Below, piece by piece: positions 37,741-49,514 of a stretch of 64,000 bases of DNA. A model generated the notes under the pieces. The model worked only from the letters and a program-made list of their open reading frames with translations. It was not told the DNA's origin and ran no database searches. Origin of the DNA: Carallia brachiata (Eukaryota; Streptophyta; Magnoliopsida; Malpighiales; Rhizophoraceae); contig JADCRB010000029.1 of the NCBI GenBank assembly GCA_021464245.1, positions 2,259,813 to 2,323,812 of the forward strand. Reading direction: 5' to 3'. The position numbers and the translations under genes were made by a program. Every line of letters starts with the position of its first letter. Within the stretch, counting starts at the first letter, position 1.

Positions 37741-38712
37741 ACCATAGAAGACACACTCTTATAAATGCATTAGGAGTACAAAAGTTGAGCACAAACGGAC
37801 AACTACTTTTTAATGTTAGAATATGTAATCACTAATTTATAAATAGAGAACAGAGGTGTTAGATGTGTATTAATACTGTTTTACTTCAAAGTGGTCCAAC
37901 AACCCTCCGTTCATGCATTTACACATATTAAATTCATCATTTGTATTAAACAAAGACACACTATCTTGCTTTTGCCAAAGGTCTCAAATTATAAAGGATA
38001 AAAAAAAACTAAGATTTGGGTGAACCAAAGACCACACAGTTGGTGGCATAGAATCCAAAGACCTAATTATGCCAAAGGAAATCATTTTGGGCTCCAATAT
38101 AAAGGACCATGCCCAAGGTCTTTTAGCATGACTTAATCAATTTCTACAGCAAAGCAAGCAAGGAAAAAATGCCAAAAGGGGGGGGGGGGAAGAACAGTTG
38201 CAAATAAAACCACTATAGCCATAGATAAAAAAAGGAGAAGAAAAAAAAATACAAAAGAAATTCACCAATTGAGAAGATGATAAATCGGTAGAATATCTAG
38301 TGATTGATTTGTTCGATCGAACTTGATTATGGAGGTGCAGTGCGGAGATTGAGAAATTTTAGGGTTCAATAATGATGGAGAACAAAATATTTGGTTTCCT
38401 CAAAAAAAAAAAAAAAAGGAACAATATATTTGGATGGGTTCACAACGCAACGTTTTTGGTAAAGACACAATCTTCAGGGTATTAGTTGCTTCATATATAC
38501 ATGGGGGTCGTATTTGATGAGTATTTTACTTCTCAATTTATTTTCCCTATTTTTTACTACATATATCTCATATTTCAGAATATTTTAATGTGGTCAAATG
38601 TACTTTTTAACAGTCAAATCCTATTTATCAAAAGTAGAACTTAATTGAATGGACTAATTAACGTTTAGGACTTGAATAAAATGATCCTAATGTTTAGGAC
38701 TCCAATAAAAAA

Positions 38713-39318
38713 GGGTTACTATCAAAAAATAGCACTACCTTTGAGTTTTTTTTACAAATCTAATACTACCTTTAAAAATTAACAAATTTAGCACAATTTA
38801 ATTATTTTCTTACAAATCTAGCACAATCTTTAACAATTAACAAATCTAGCACATTTATTTATTTTCTAATAAATCTAGTACACTGTCGGTTAAAAATAAT
38901 TAGTTAAAAGTAACTGAATCCCTTAATATATACATATGACATATTTACGTCTAAATCTAGTATAGTTTAAAACTCTCAAATGTTATATGTACATATGTGC
39001 ATACTGGAGATTCGATTATTTTTAACTGAAAGTGTGCTAAATTTGTTAAAAAAAATAGCTGAACGTCAAAATTTAGTACAGTTTAAAACGCTCAAATGTC
39101 ATATGTGTATGTGTGCATACTGGAGATTCGATTATTTTTAAATGACAGTGTGTTAGATTTATTAAAAAATAATTGAACTGTACTAGATTTGTTAATTGTT
39201 AAAGGTTGTGCTGGATTTGTAAGAAAATAATTAAACTGCATTAAACTTATTAATTTTTAAATGTGGTGCTAGATTTATAAAAATATGTAAAATTGATGTT
39301 ATTTTTTTATAATAACCC
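38713..39318. mobile_element. 606-bp MITE nested in the MULE right terminus
   Basis: The ends are GGGTTACTATCAAAAAATAGCA and its imperfect inverse (...TTATAATAACCC). A perfect 9-bp target duplication AATAAAAAA flanks it (38704-38712 and 39319-39327). Removing it restores the MULE terminus in register with the left end. The interior is made of AAATCTAGCAC-type repeats in both orientations and two direct copies of a CATACTGGAGATTCGATTA segment (about 38998 and 39114). The 9-bp duplication suggests mobilisation by a Mutator-type transposase. No coding capacity. Confidence 0.85.
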
Positions 39319-39789
39319 AATAAAAAAAAACAACAACGTTTAGGACTAACTTTTTAGTTATCCTGATTATTTCTTTTTACAGTTTGAAAGTAACTTTAAA
39401 ATGACAATTTTTTTTCCAACTATCGTATGTGTATATATATATATATATATAATTGATTCTCTAAAAATAAGGATTTTGTCACCTAAATAAAGGTCTTTAA
39501 AATTAATGAGTAAGGTTAGAATTTTCTAAAAAAGCATTAACTACTAGCAGTGAGATTAGCTGAAATCTTGGGAACATCCTATTCTTTTTTCCTATTCTCA
39601 AACACGAGGTACCATATTTGATATTATAAATGAATTATTTTTCCTCTTTTCTGAAAAAAAAAAAGTTAGAATTTTCACTTTCTTACATAAATACTAGTGC
39701 TAAATAGTATATAGATTTTTTATTTCTTTTTTTTTTCTTGAATAATTACAAATTACTAAAACTGCCAATAACTGTTTCTCCCACCATTA

Positions 39790-39830
39790 ACTTATTTTAT
39801 TTTATTTTATTTTATTTTATTTTATTTTAT
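39790..39830. repeat. (TTTTA)n microsatellite
   Basis: About eight units of TTTTA run in the AT-rich stretch between the MULE and the EF-hand gene. The rest of 39374-40069 shows no gene; the CTTCTCC-rich stretch at 40000-40069 is the probable 5' leader of the next gene. Confidence 0.9.
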
Positions 39831-40069
39831 GTCCCAATCCAACAAAGGATATTTATAGCGTATTTTTATACCCGGATAAATTTCAGTGTTTTCTTGCCCT
39901 TCATTTTTAACTGTCAATAACCGTTTCTCCCACCAAAAGGAGAGGCCTCCAAAATTGACACACAAAAAAGAAAAAAAAAAAAAAGAATGAAAATTAGCAG
40001 TCTTTTCTCTACTTCTCCTTCTCCAGCAATTTTACCCCATCACCAGAACCGCTTCAACGGTGGCTGACA

Positions 40070-42090
40070 ATGGCAAAGGCGGCGGCAGTTTATGTTTATG
40101 CCCGACTAGTCACCGCCATTGTCGTCATTTTTATCATCATTGCTCGATTCAAACAACCTGCAGGAGGCGGCCGGCTTCGCCTAAGTCGCCGTCTTGGTTT
40201 AAAATTTCCAAACTTTGACCCCTTAGTCGCAAAAATGCAGCGGAAAGAGGAGGAGGAAAGAGGACTCCACGGCGGGACCGACGGGGAGGGTCACCCCACC
40301 CATTTGGAAAGGAATTGGCATTCTGATGTTAAGGTTGAGGAGGAAGATGATCATGAGTATTTTAGTGATGAGGGGAAGTTGAACATTACTTTGAGGCTTA
40401 TTATTCTATTCCCATTCCTAGACAAGGCACCTAAAGATGGACTTGTGAGTTTTGGAGAGCTCGAGGCATGGAATAGAGAACAAGCAATCGATCGTCTACA
40501 CTACAGGACTCTAAAAGAAATGGAATCGCGCGATAAGAATGGAGACGGAGAAATTAGTTTCAGCGAGTATTTTCCTCAGTTTTCCATTGAAGACATTGGT
40601 AATCTGAATGATTTAATAGTTATTGGACATTGCTGAATGAATTCTTTTGCACTTACTTTAATAAGGTCAATTGGGATGTTCTTTCTTGAGTATTTTCGAG
40701 TCTGTCTGTATTTTTTTTCCCCCTTTTCTTTGCAACCCAAAAGAGCAGCTGATGAAATTAATTGTCTGGCTGAGCCTAAATGAATTTGGTGCAGAGAAAA
40801 ATGATATGGGGCATGGTGAAGCTGGATGGTGGAAGGAGCAATACAAGAATGCAGATTTTGATGGAAATGGAACTCTTAACTTTGAGGAGTTTAACAAGTA
40901 GATATCTTTCCAATTTCTATCCTGTATTCCAATTTTTGGGTTATTTATACACAAAACATAGGGTTGCCAAATACTCCAAAGTCTGATTCATAGCTACCAA
41001 CCGTGCTTTTTTGCAGTTTCTTGCATCCTGAGGATAGTAAGAATGAAGCAATTCAGAAATGGCTCGCTAGGGAACAAATAAAGTGAGTTGTTTTAATTCT
41101 GTAGTTATACAATTACTGAGGACATTTCATCTATGGTACATATCATAAACTAAATCCAAACATTGCTGTAACGGTCTAATCAAACTAAACTTCTATGTTT
41201 TGAGACTTAATGCAATGTTTTTCTACAATATGCAGACGGATGGACGATGATCAGGATGGGAAACTCGATTTGGTGGAGTTCTCCAAGCATGCTTATGGGA
41301 GTTACAAGGTCTTTGCTGCATTTGAAAAGCCTGGAAAGCTTGTTCCAACCGCCATTGAAATGTTTAATCAGCTTGATGTGGATCATAATGGGTATTTTTA
41401 TCACTTGTTGACCTTTAAAACTTTTTTACTTATAACAATAATGAAGTAACTTTCCTTATTAGGGGAACATTGATATTATTGTCTTGTTAATGTCACTTTC
41501 TCTACAACATATTTTGTTTTCAGATTCTTGGGCATCAAAGAAGTAATTCCCATACTTAGTTACCTTAAGCCCGGAGAATTCTTTTACGCTAAGTATTACA
41601 CAAGTTTTCTGATCAGTGAAGTGAGTTCCTATTCTGAACCTTTTCAGATTTGTCTTCCCAGTTTATCCTTAATTATTCGATGCTTTAGAAGGTAGTTTTA
41701 CACAAACTGATGGAGTTATTCAGAGGGGATTGTTAGACTTAATCAGAGATTCTTTAGAAGGTCTTTATACGCCAATAATGTTATTACAGACGTAATTATC
41801 GATAAAGATTGGCACCATATTAATAATTTTTAAGCCCAAAAGGGGCATAACATATTGTGCAAGTTAAGTTATTGATGAAGAATGCCAGTAAAAAATTATA
41901 GGGGATGAGTGCAGGCATACATTATATCACAACAATCTGGTAACGTTTGCCTTTGTTCAATTTTCAGGCTGATGATAATGGGGATGGTTCATTAACTCTT
42001 GACGAGATGCTGAACCATGAATACACATTCTACAGCACTGTTTACGATGACGACCACGAAGATTACGATCACTTCCACGACGAATTCTGA
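40070..42090 (+). CDS. Calumenin/reticulocalbin-like ER EF-hand calcium-binding protein
   Basis: Six exons (40070-40598, 40795-40897, 41017-41082, 41236-41391, 41524-41620, 41968-42090), all GT/AG, give 357 aa. The N-terminus has a hydrophobic signal or anchor (LVTAIVVIFIIIA). EF-hand loops follow in order: DKAPKDGLVSFGE (atypical loop), DKNGDGEISFSE, DFDGNGTLNFEE, DDDQDGKLDLVE, DVDHNGFLGIKE and DDNGDGSLTLDE. The protein ends in an acidic/histidine tail with C-terminal HDEF, the ER-retention signal of the CREC (calumenin) family. These proteins bind calcium with low affinity in the secretory pathway; the plant members have no fixed role. The closest Arabidopsis match by position and type is the EF-hand gene beside TAP38. 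The start is the first ATG preceding the signal segment. No defect seen. Confidence 0.92.
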
Positions 42091-42709
42091 ACAGTACTCT
42101 GATCCCCAGATAGGTGGAGTACTGATGTTTTGGTTGTAGTGATTCACAATAGCTGATGATGATATGCCAGCATCAAGCAGGCAACCAAAGGATGAAAAAG
42201 GAAAATGGGGGAAAAATGGTTTGGGGATGATCAGTTGGTACTTTCATGTATTTTCAATTGTTCAACGCATTTTCACTTTCCTGAATGTGCAGATTGCTCT
42301 AAATTTAGTAAATGTTGGCAGCATATATATCAAAATGTTGTTACTCCTCCTCTCCAGGAATAATTATACAAATTATGCAGTAATTAAAAACTTTGACGTA
42401 AGAAGCGTTAATTTTTCATGGCATAAATTATTACGAGTAAAAAAGTGTTTAGTTAAATTTATTTTAAATTCATTTGAAATGATTTAACGTATACATTATC
42501 TTGTTAAAATAATTTAAATTACCTTAATCAACTTATCCTCAAATTTATATTTCATTCATTTTCTTCTTTGCCAACTGAAGTGGGACAATTCATTTCCAAC
42601 AAGAAGTTATTCCGCATGGAAAGGGAATCAAACAGGTTTCCATTTCCTTGGTTCTGCAAATTACGTTCAAAGGCAGATGGTGGTAGGTACCTTTTGGAAG
42701 TTTTAGGTA

Positions 42710-43834
42710 TAAGGATGACAATTTTACTTATACTTGTCGGACATTATTTGTACTGCTTCGACAGGGACGGATCAAAGTCAGTTGACCGAGAAACGGGACA
42801 GGAATCTTCATTCCCCGCATTTTTTTAGCGGGTATGGGGACGGAGATGGGTTTACTTATCCCCATCCTCATACCCGTCCCATTTTTTTTCTTTTTTATTC
42901 TTCAATTTTTATTCGTTTTTATTGTTAATATTTGCTACATTCACTCTTCAATGACTTATGTTTTAACTATTTTAAAATTATTAATATAATTAATAAATTA
43001 TTAATAAAATTATTTTTCCTTAACTTGATAGTTTACTCACAATATTAATAATCTTAGGGTCAATAATTGAAGTAATAACTAATTCTAATGACAATTATAA
43101 AATTATTAATGGATAATACAAGAATTATAATAACTTATTCTGAAAGACCATCATTTTAGTGAAAGTCTTGTTTTAAAACACTATTATCTCTTTCTTTCCA
43201 AAAGTGTCAGCATATACAGTTAGATTTTTTTTGTGTGATCCATATCTTTATAAAATATAATTTTAAAATTTAATGTTATGCAGTAACTGAAACGTTAAAT
43301 GTTATTTATCTAAATTATTCTTCTATGTCAGTATTTTTAAAAATAGTGTCATTATATCTGTATATAAACTTGAGTAATATAGTTTCAATACTTGATTATT
43401 ATAAATTTGAGTAATATAATATCTTCAAAAATAGTGTCATTATTATTTTATACGTTGTGCATCAAGTTGTGGGACCTCAATTTATATTACTAATTCTTAA
43501 TATAAAACTCGTGCATTTGAACTTTAATATTTAGATCACTTATTCATTATATTTTTAAGTTAAAGGATATTTATAACATATACAGCTAATTTGTCGTTAA
43601 TTATGGATATCAGGTACTTTAAGTAGTGAAAATATATGATTTTTATAATTTTCATTTGGACGGATATAGGGCGGGAACAGAAATCTCCATTCCCTAGTAG
43701 GGATGAAGACAGAGGTTAAAATTTTATACCTGTTAGAGACAAGAACGAAGACAGAAACGAGAACGAGAGTAATGAATGAATATGAGAAACAAGGGGTCCA
43801 TCTTCGAGCCCAACCCTCCTCATTGCTAACAACA
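42710..43834. mobile_element. Older hAT-type element related to the one at 29.2-32.2 kb
   Basis: The left end TAAGGATGACAA (42710) and right end TTGCTAACAACA (43823-43834) match the 29-kb element's termini at most positions. The same style of GGGGACGGAGATGGG/CCCCATCC subterminal arrays is present in opposite orientations at 42765-42890 and 43655-43820. The interior is AT-rich without coding signal. The flanking 8 bp (TTTAGGTA and TCTATGCC) agree at only four positions, so the insertion is old or the edges are slightly off. It begins about 620 bp after the EF-hand gene stop codon. Confidence 0.62.
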
Positions 43835-44365
43835 TCTATGCCTGCTAAATGGTTATATGGCAAGAGATCACAATCTCAAGAGAGACTGCTTTAGGGGAAT
43901 TAGGAAGCAAGAGAATATCGCATGGCAAATTATAGTTAGTAACACTTATTATTGAGATGTAAAAACAAAACGTGGACCAATGATATCTTTTTTGTTGTCG
44001 CAAATAAATGAAGGTGAAAATAAGAAAAAATTACTTTCTCGTTTCTCTCATATGTCTTGTATCTATCATGTGTTTTCATAAATGTTGCCGCATAGTAGTG
44101 ATTACATCACTGACACAACAAATAATTATCAGAAAAATTATATGGTTTAATCTTGACGCAACACGATATTTTCTACTCTGATTCCTTTTAATATACAAAA
44201 ATAAAGATAGACAGTGAGGATCGAGGGGTACGTGCTTATGTGCTTCCTATGCCATCCTGAAATTAAACTATATGATAATGCTCAATAATTATTTGATATC
44301 ATATTTGGATAAAATTTTAGCGCCTGTTTCGTTTGTTAGAAACACGTTAGAAAAAAACTAATTAG

Positions 44366-45188
44366 AGGGCATTTGGGTGGGTAAAAATTTGGATAAAAAT
44401 GAGAATGAAAGTGTCAATATTTGATAAAGATGTGATTCTTGTCCCTTTAAAATTAGGAATCACATCGTTTGAACGTGGAAATAGTGATTCCCTAGCTTCT
44501 TCTTGTTTTTTTTGTTGGTCCTTTATGAATTTTATTGGACCATAAGTTACATAATAGTAGTTTTCTCATCTCATAAATCTCACTCATCTTTTCTTAATAT
44601 TTGAACTCAAGATTTCTATGATAGAAGTTCTAAATTCTAACTATTAGAGTATCTCTTAAGGAACATTTTCTAATTACGAATATTGATCTGATTCTCGATC
44701 CGATTAAAAATTTATAGATATGAAATATTCATGCATAATCTTAACAGACTCATCACAATACAACTTCGTCACTCCCGTCTAGGAGGTATGCGTTACTACT
44801 TCTTGTTTTTCCACTTCTTCAACCCCTTCGGATTTTTTTTTTTTCGCTTAACTTCCTCGTCGCCTTGTCTTTCTTTTTCTTTTCTTTCTCAACTTCTTTT
44901 TTTCCTAAGCTTTCTTTTTTTTTTTTTTTTTTCCCTTCTTCACCACCTTATCATGTACAATTCTAGCCAACATTTTGGCGGTATTTTCTAAGATCTGGAC
45001 GTGGCAAAATGTTACATTTTTATTTTGATGTAAAAAAAAATTAGCCAATTATATATCATTTGATACATTTGGGTATAATAGTCATCCTATAAATATTACT
45101 TTTTTTTCTCATTTTCTCACCACATCTGAATAAAAAATTATAGTTTCCGTTCATTTTCTTTCTCACTCTAATCTAATCTATCCAAGCA
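44366..45188. mobile_element. Candidate MITE-like element
   Basis: A 9-bp direct repeat ACTAATTAG (44357-44365 and 45189-45197) flanks an AT-rich stretch. Its ends are only weakly inverted: GGGCATTTGGGTGGGT at the left, TGCTTGGATAGATTAG read inward from the right. The interior has pyrimidine-rich runs and no coding signal. The flanking repeat is AT-rich and partly palindromic, so it could be chance. Confidence 0.35.
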
Positions 45189-46008
45189 ACTAATTAGAAA
45201 ATGATTTTCTTTCTTGCCATTACTCAATAGCCAAACAAAGCATTGGAGTGTCATTAGCAGAATAGAACCCCCAGATGAAAATGAAAATACGACAATTATG
45301 TGGTGTTGTGCAAGAAAATACACAGAATCAAATTATATTTGCGCCAAATTCAAATTTCATGTTAAATAATAATATGTAATATTTTCTATAAACTAGATAC
45401 ACGAAAATAAACGTATAAAATATTTTCTTAAGTTCTTGAATATGTAATATTAATGTGTACAGTTTTTAGCATCTAATTCTAATACTAAAAATTAATGACG
45501 TCCACATATATTCCCAAATTTTAGATTTGTGAGCTTAGATATGAAGCTTCAATATTTTCTTATCTTTTTGTGCGCAGTTGAATCTCCATATAAAGGGAGA
45601 TGTAGTTATGATTTGAGTATGCAGCGAGCTTGAGTGAGAGAGCTTGGGTGTGATCCGAGTGTGTGTTGTTAGAATTGTGTGAAGGGCGTACAAAAACCTC
45701 GGGCCACAGGGATAGTCATTAAATATGAGCGTGTTCTTTATATAATTTCTTATGTATATAATAAGAATAGATATTTCTCCATAGATATGCAAGCAAATTG
45801 TCGAACTAAATAAATTTTTGGTGCGCTCTTTGTACACTTGAATCGTACTTATTTTAATTGGGAATGACGTGTGTACGTGTTCATTAAATAGAGAAGAGTT
45901 GTATGGCCTGAATAAAAGTATCTGAAAAAATTTTTAAAATGTAAGCACTTAGAAATTATTTATAATTAGTTAAATTTATTGTAAAAAAAATAATAGTGAT
46001 TTTTTTTA

Positions 46009-46165
46009 TTTTTTTTAATTACACTTGTAATGTAAATAGTTGTATAATAAATTCAATAAATTGTATTATGAAAATCTTTTCGATAAATTTTTTTAATTAC
46101 ACTTGTAATGTAAATAGTTGTATAATAAATTCAATAAATTGTATTATGAAAATTTTTTTGATAAT
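46009..46165. repeat. Tandem duplication of a ~77-bp unit
   Basis: Two nearly identical adjacent copies contain TAATTACACTTGTAATGTAA and ATTCAATAAATTGTATTATG. A shorter pair of TTTTTTTTAATCATATAAC copies follows to about 46212. The surrounding 45.2-48.1 kb shows no recognisable gene apart from the peptide gene that starts at 48173. Confidence 0.88.
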
Positions 46166-48172
46166 TTTTTTTAATCATATAACTTTCGATAAATTTTTTT
46201 TAATCATATAACAGTATTCAAATGAATATTAATTTCTACTGGAATTTTGTGCGTTTCTCAATAAATCATTACCAGCATATGGTCTCCTTCATATATATAT
46301 AGAGGATCATTAAATTAATTTTTGGTCTTGACTGTTGATTACAATTAACAAAAGACTAATGATGGAACATTAAAGTTGCCTTGTTCCCTCTTTTACCAAT
46401 GAGTGCTCCCACTAATGCCTCACCAGGAATCGTCTTGTCTCAAAATGCTTTTCATTTGATTTCGTACCTAGGCCGCGCATCATGTTTTGATCTCCATATT
46501 GTTGACTTTCAAAATGCATGTATGAAAGCCGAAATTTGAGGATCAAAAGTATTGTTTGGTCACTAATATTGGATGTTAGTACAACGGGAAAAATAAATCT
46601 TTTGGAGATGGATGGAATTGGAACACCCCACTACTTAAATAAATGGTCGAGAGCACAAGATAGTTGGCAATTCCATGATAATAACGCACACATGCTCTGC
46701 CCCGTCCTTAAAAGGAAAAAAATTTGGGGTCATTTTCTCAACGAGCATTAATAAATGTCTCAATATTTAGTGTCTCGATTAATGTTTCGAATATAATAAA
46801 ATTGATAATTTTTATAATAAAAATTAAAAATTATAATTATTTTTATTACAAATATTATTAGTATTGTTGTAAAGACTATTAATCTTATTTTATTTGAAGA
46901 TATTAATTAAAGTATTAAAAAATCAGCACACAAATATTTTCTCTTTCCCAATTAAGGGAGAAGGATATATTTTGTTAAGAACCATGCGGAGCATTCATTT
47001 TTAAGTTAGTTGTGCTATATGCTAGCATAACTATCACATGTCCAGATGATATGAAGTTTCATCTGAACTCTTTATTTCAGTTTTAAATTTGATCTTTAGT
47101 CTCTACAAATTAAAAAAGAGAAAGAAAATGAAGATGTGGATGAGTTACAAAAGATCTTCAAGAACTGTGGCTAGTATTATTGTACCAATGAAATGCATCT
47201 TAAGCGGACGACTCAATTAGTCTCTTTTCACAAGCTAAACGAAACGATGGGCGAAAAGTGAAATTCCCCCCCGAGTATCAATGGTACTTGTATCACAATT
47301 TATATCGATAAAAATATGATATATAATAATGGGCAACATGATGCTCTTATACATTGTTGTCTGTTGCAGAGAAAGGCAGATTGACGTATTAAAAAGTTAA
47401 GCACTCAAAAGCAAAAAAGCAAAAGCTAAGCGGAAATGGGCTGTTGGAAAAACAGAAATTGAAATCTGAAATAGGTAGACCCATTTCAAGTTATTGTCTT
47501 TAAAGTGATATTTGTTTTATATTTTTATGCATCAAAGTATCAATAAATTCTTTCATTGGATAAAGTGAAGTTACCATATTACACTATACACTTATGAAAT
47601 CTAAAAATATAGAAGTGTTTGTTATTTGAACAGAATAAAATGATAGACAATTGTCTAATGATTAAAGAACCGTATATATAAAATTTTATGAGTTATTATT
47701 AAAGGAGATGTCATTTGGTTTCAATAAACACTAACTTATTTAATGTGTTTTCTATCAAAAGATATATTTCCTTAATTTTCAAATAACCACCCACTGAAGA
47801 ATGTTTTTCTCTAACTTTCATGTAACCTGTCTTCTTAATTTTATGAAAATGTACCAACATTGGCTACAGAGTCCAAGCCACGCAAGGCATTGTCTTGCTT
47901 TTTCCACATGCATGAAATAGAATTGCCTTGCCTTTTAATATTGCACAAAAACAGTATATAGTTGACTTTAGGTTTACCGTGGGCTGGAGGGCATAATGCA
48001 CATTTCATCAGCATTCTGTAGCCATTGGGTGGGTGCACCATGAAATGGCTCTCATTGCACGTCAACCACCAACAATAAAAGCCAACCTTTTCTGCCCCGA
48101 AACCCTCCCTCTATTTCATGATGATAATTAAGGCCATTGCTTATATCGACCTTGCCAGGTTCACAATTTGCC

Positions 48173-48767
48173 ATGGCTGTGGATCCTAGGATCAAAACCT
48201 TTGTTCTAGTGTCCCTATTAATCCTCATTCCTTTATCCTCAGGTTAGTGTCCCTATTAATCCTCATTCCTTGTAAGGTTCTCAATATTTAACTAAACATT
48301 CATTTCTAATCAACTCTTAGCTTTCTAAAAGTTTTCTTCTTTTCTCTTGTATTCATGCTTAGAAACTGTTGCTGGCTTCAGAGGAGGCATGAGCCCAAAG
48401 CCTTTGTCTTTTTACAAGGTATCCCCTATTAGCTACGTAAATTTTTTGAAGAGAAATTATTATATGCTAAATTTTCTATTTTAATGTTAAGTTAATTACA
48501 TGCTAAAGGTATCTAAAAGTCCCATGAATATAGAAAACCGGCTAGAGAAAACATGCAGTCGAGCTTAACTGAAAATTTGCGTCACACTCTTTACCTAAAC
48601 AAAATGTGTGTGTGTGTTTGTGTGTGTTTTCTTTTTTTTTTTTTTTTTTTTTTTTGAAGGTTGGAATCCCATTGAATACGAGGAAGCTTTTGCTCTACAC
48701 GCTGGATTATGAAGACACAGGACCTAATCCTAAGCATGATCCTAGGAAGAAACCTGGCCACCCTTAA
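48173..48767 (+). CDS. PSY-type (plant peptide containing sulfated tyrosine) precursor
   Basis: Three exons (48173-48242, 48363-48418, 48660-48767) give a 77-aa secreted-peptide precursor; Arabidopsis PSY1 is 75 aa. A signal peptide (MAVDPRIKTFVLVSLLILIPL) is followed by a short pro-region and the C-terminal peptide DYEDTGPNPKHDPRKKPGHP. The DY start, the NPKHDP core and the position at the C-terminus match PSY1 (DYGDPSANPKHDPGVPPS). In that family the Asp-Tyr tyrosine is sulfated by the Golgi tyrosylprotein sulfotransferase, prolines are hydroxylated, and the peptide signals through leucine-rich-repeat receptor kinases to balance growth and stress. Here the tail is basic (RKKPGHP), unlike PSY1. 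The end of exon 1 lies within a short tandem duplication, and the last acceptor follows a T run of about 25. All junctions are GT/AG. Confidence 0.87.
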
Positions 48768-49352
48768 GGCCCTTTGGGCCAATATATGTTTTTAGCTTGT
48801 AGGAACTGTGTACTGTCTTGTCTCCAGCTCTCGATTTCCAGAGGCGTTGGTCACATATGAAGAGACAAAAGGCTGTGTTTTGAGATGAGTAGTTTCTTCA
48901 ATATCACCATATATGTAGCTAGTATTTTCTTAATCAATTTTTTGTGACTTTGTAATGCATCCCATGTTGTTGTTTTCATGTATCATGGGCTTCCTAGTGC
49001 TTTCATTAGTTATATGTTCGGAATAAATGAAGATTGTGCTGTTTCATGCAAGAATATTTACAAAAAAAAGAGAAAAAAAAAAAGAAAAAATATCTTAGTA
49101 CACAAGACTCACACTTTGAGTCTGGCAAGGGGTCACATTTATGTATTTGTTCTTATCTTATAAAGAAATTGTTTTGTTATTTGAACCTGTGACTTCCATG
49201 ACGATAAAGTAATCTTATTATTACAATAAAATTTAACATGAATTAGACTTTTTTTATTCATCAATATGAATATTTTTTATTTTAGTTCATTAGGAAATCT
49301 ATTAATTAATTATGAGCTACGTATGGACAACAATTTTGTCCTTCCCATAGGT
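48768..49352. other. 3' flank of the PSY-type gene
   Basis: Probable 3' UTR followed by AT-rich sequence. Nothing further is recognised before the nested transposons. Confidence 0.5.
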
Positions 49353-49514
49353 CAGGGGCAGAGGTGGGTTGAGAGTTGTGGGGGTAACTGCCCCCAATGA
49401 GAAGAAAAAAAATTGCAAAATGTAGTTAAATTTTGTATTGTTACCACCACTAAAATATTATCTCCGGCCCCACAAGTTTTTTTTTTTTTTTGCCCCCACA
49501 GACCCATAAAATAT

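Larger units (their letters stand above)
32473..39364 (-). mobile_element. Mutator-like element (MULE) with ~280-bp terminal inverted repeats
   Basis: Left terminus 32473-32760 and right terminus (about 38460-38703 plus 39328-39364) are inverted copies of each other; shared landmarks include AGGATAAC at the tip, TTAATTAGTC, TAGGATTTGAC and GAAGCAACTAATACC. A 9-bp target duplication flanks it (GTTTATTTC at 32464-32472, GATTATTTC at 39365-39373, 8 of 9 equal), as expected for Mutator elements. The interior carries a decayed transposase gene read on the minus strand. The right terminus is itself split by a 606-bp MITE. Without that insert the element is about 6.3 kb. Confidence 0.87.
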
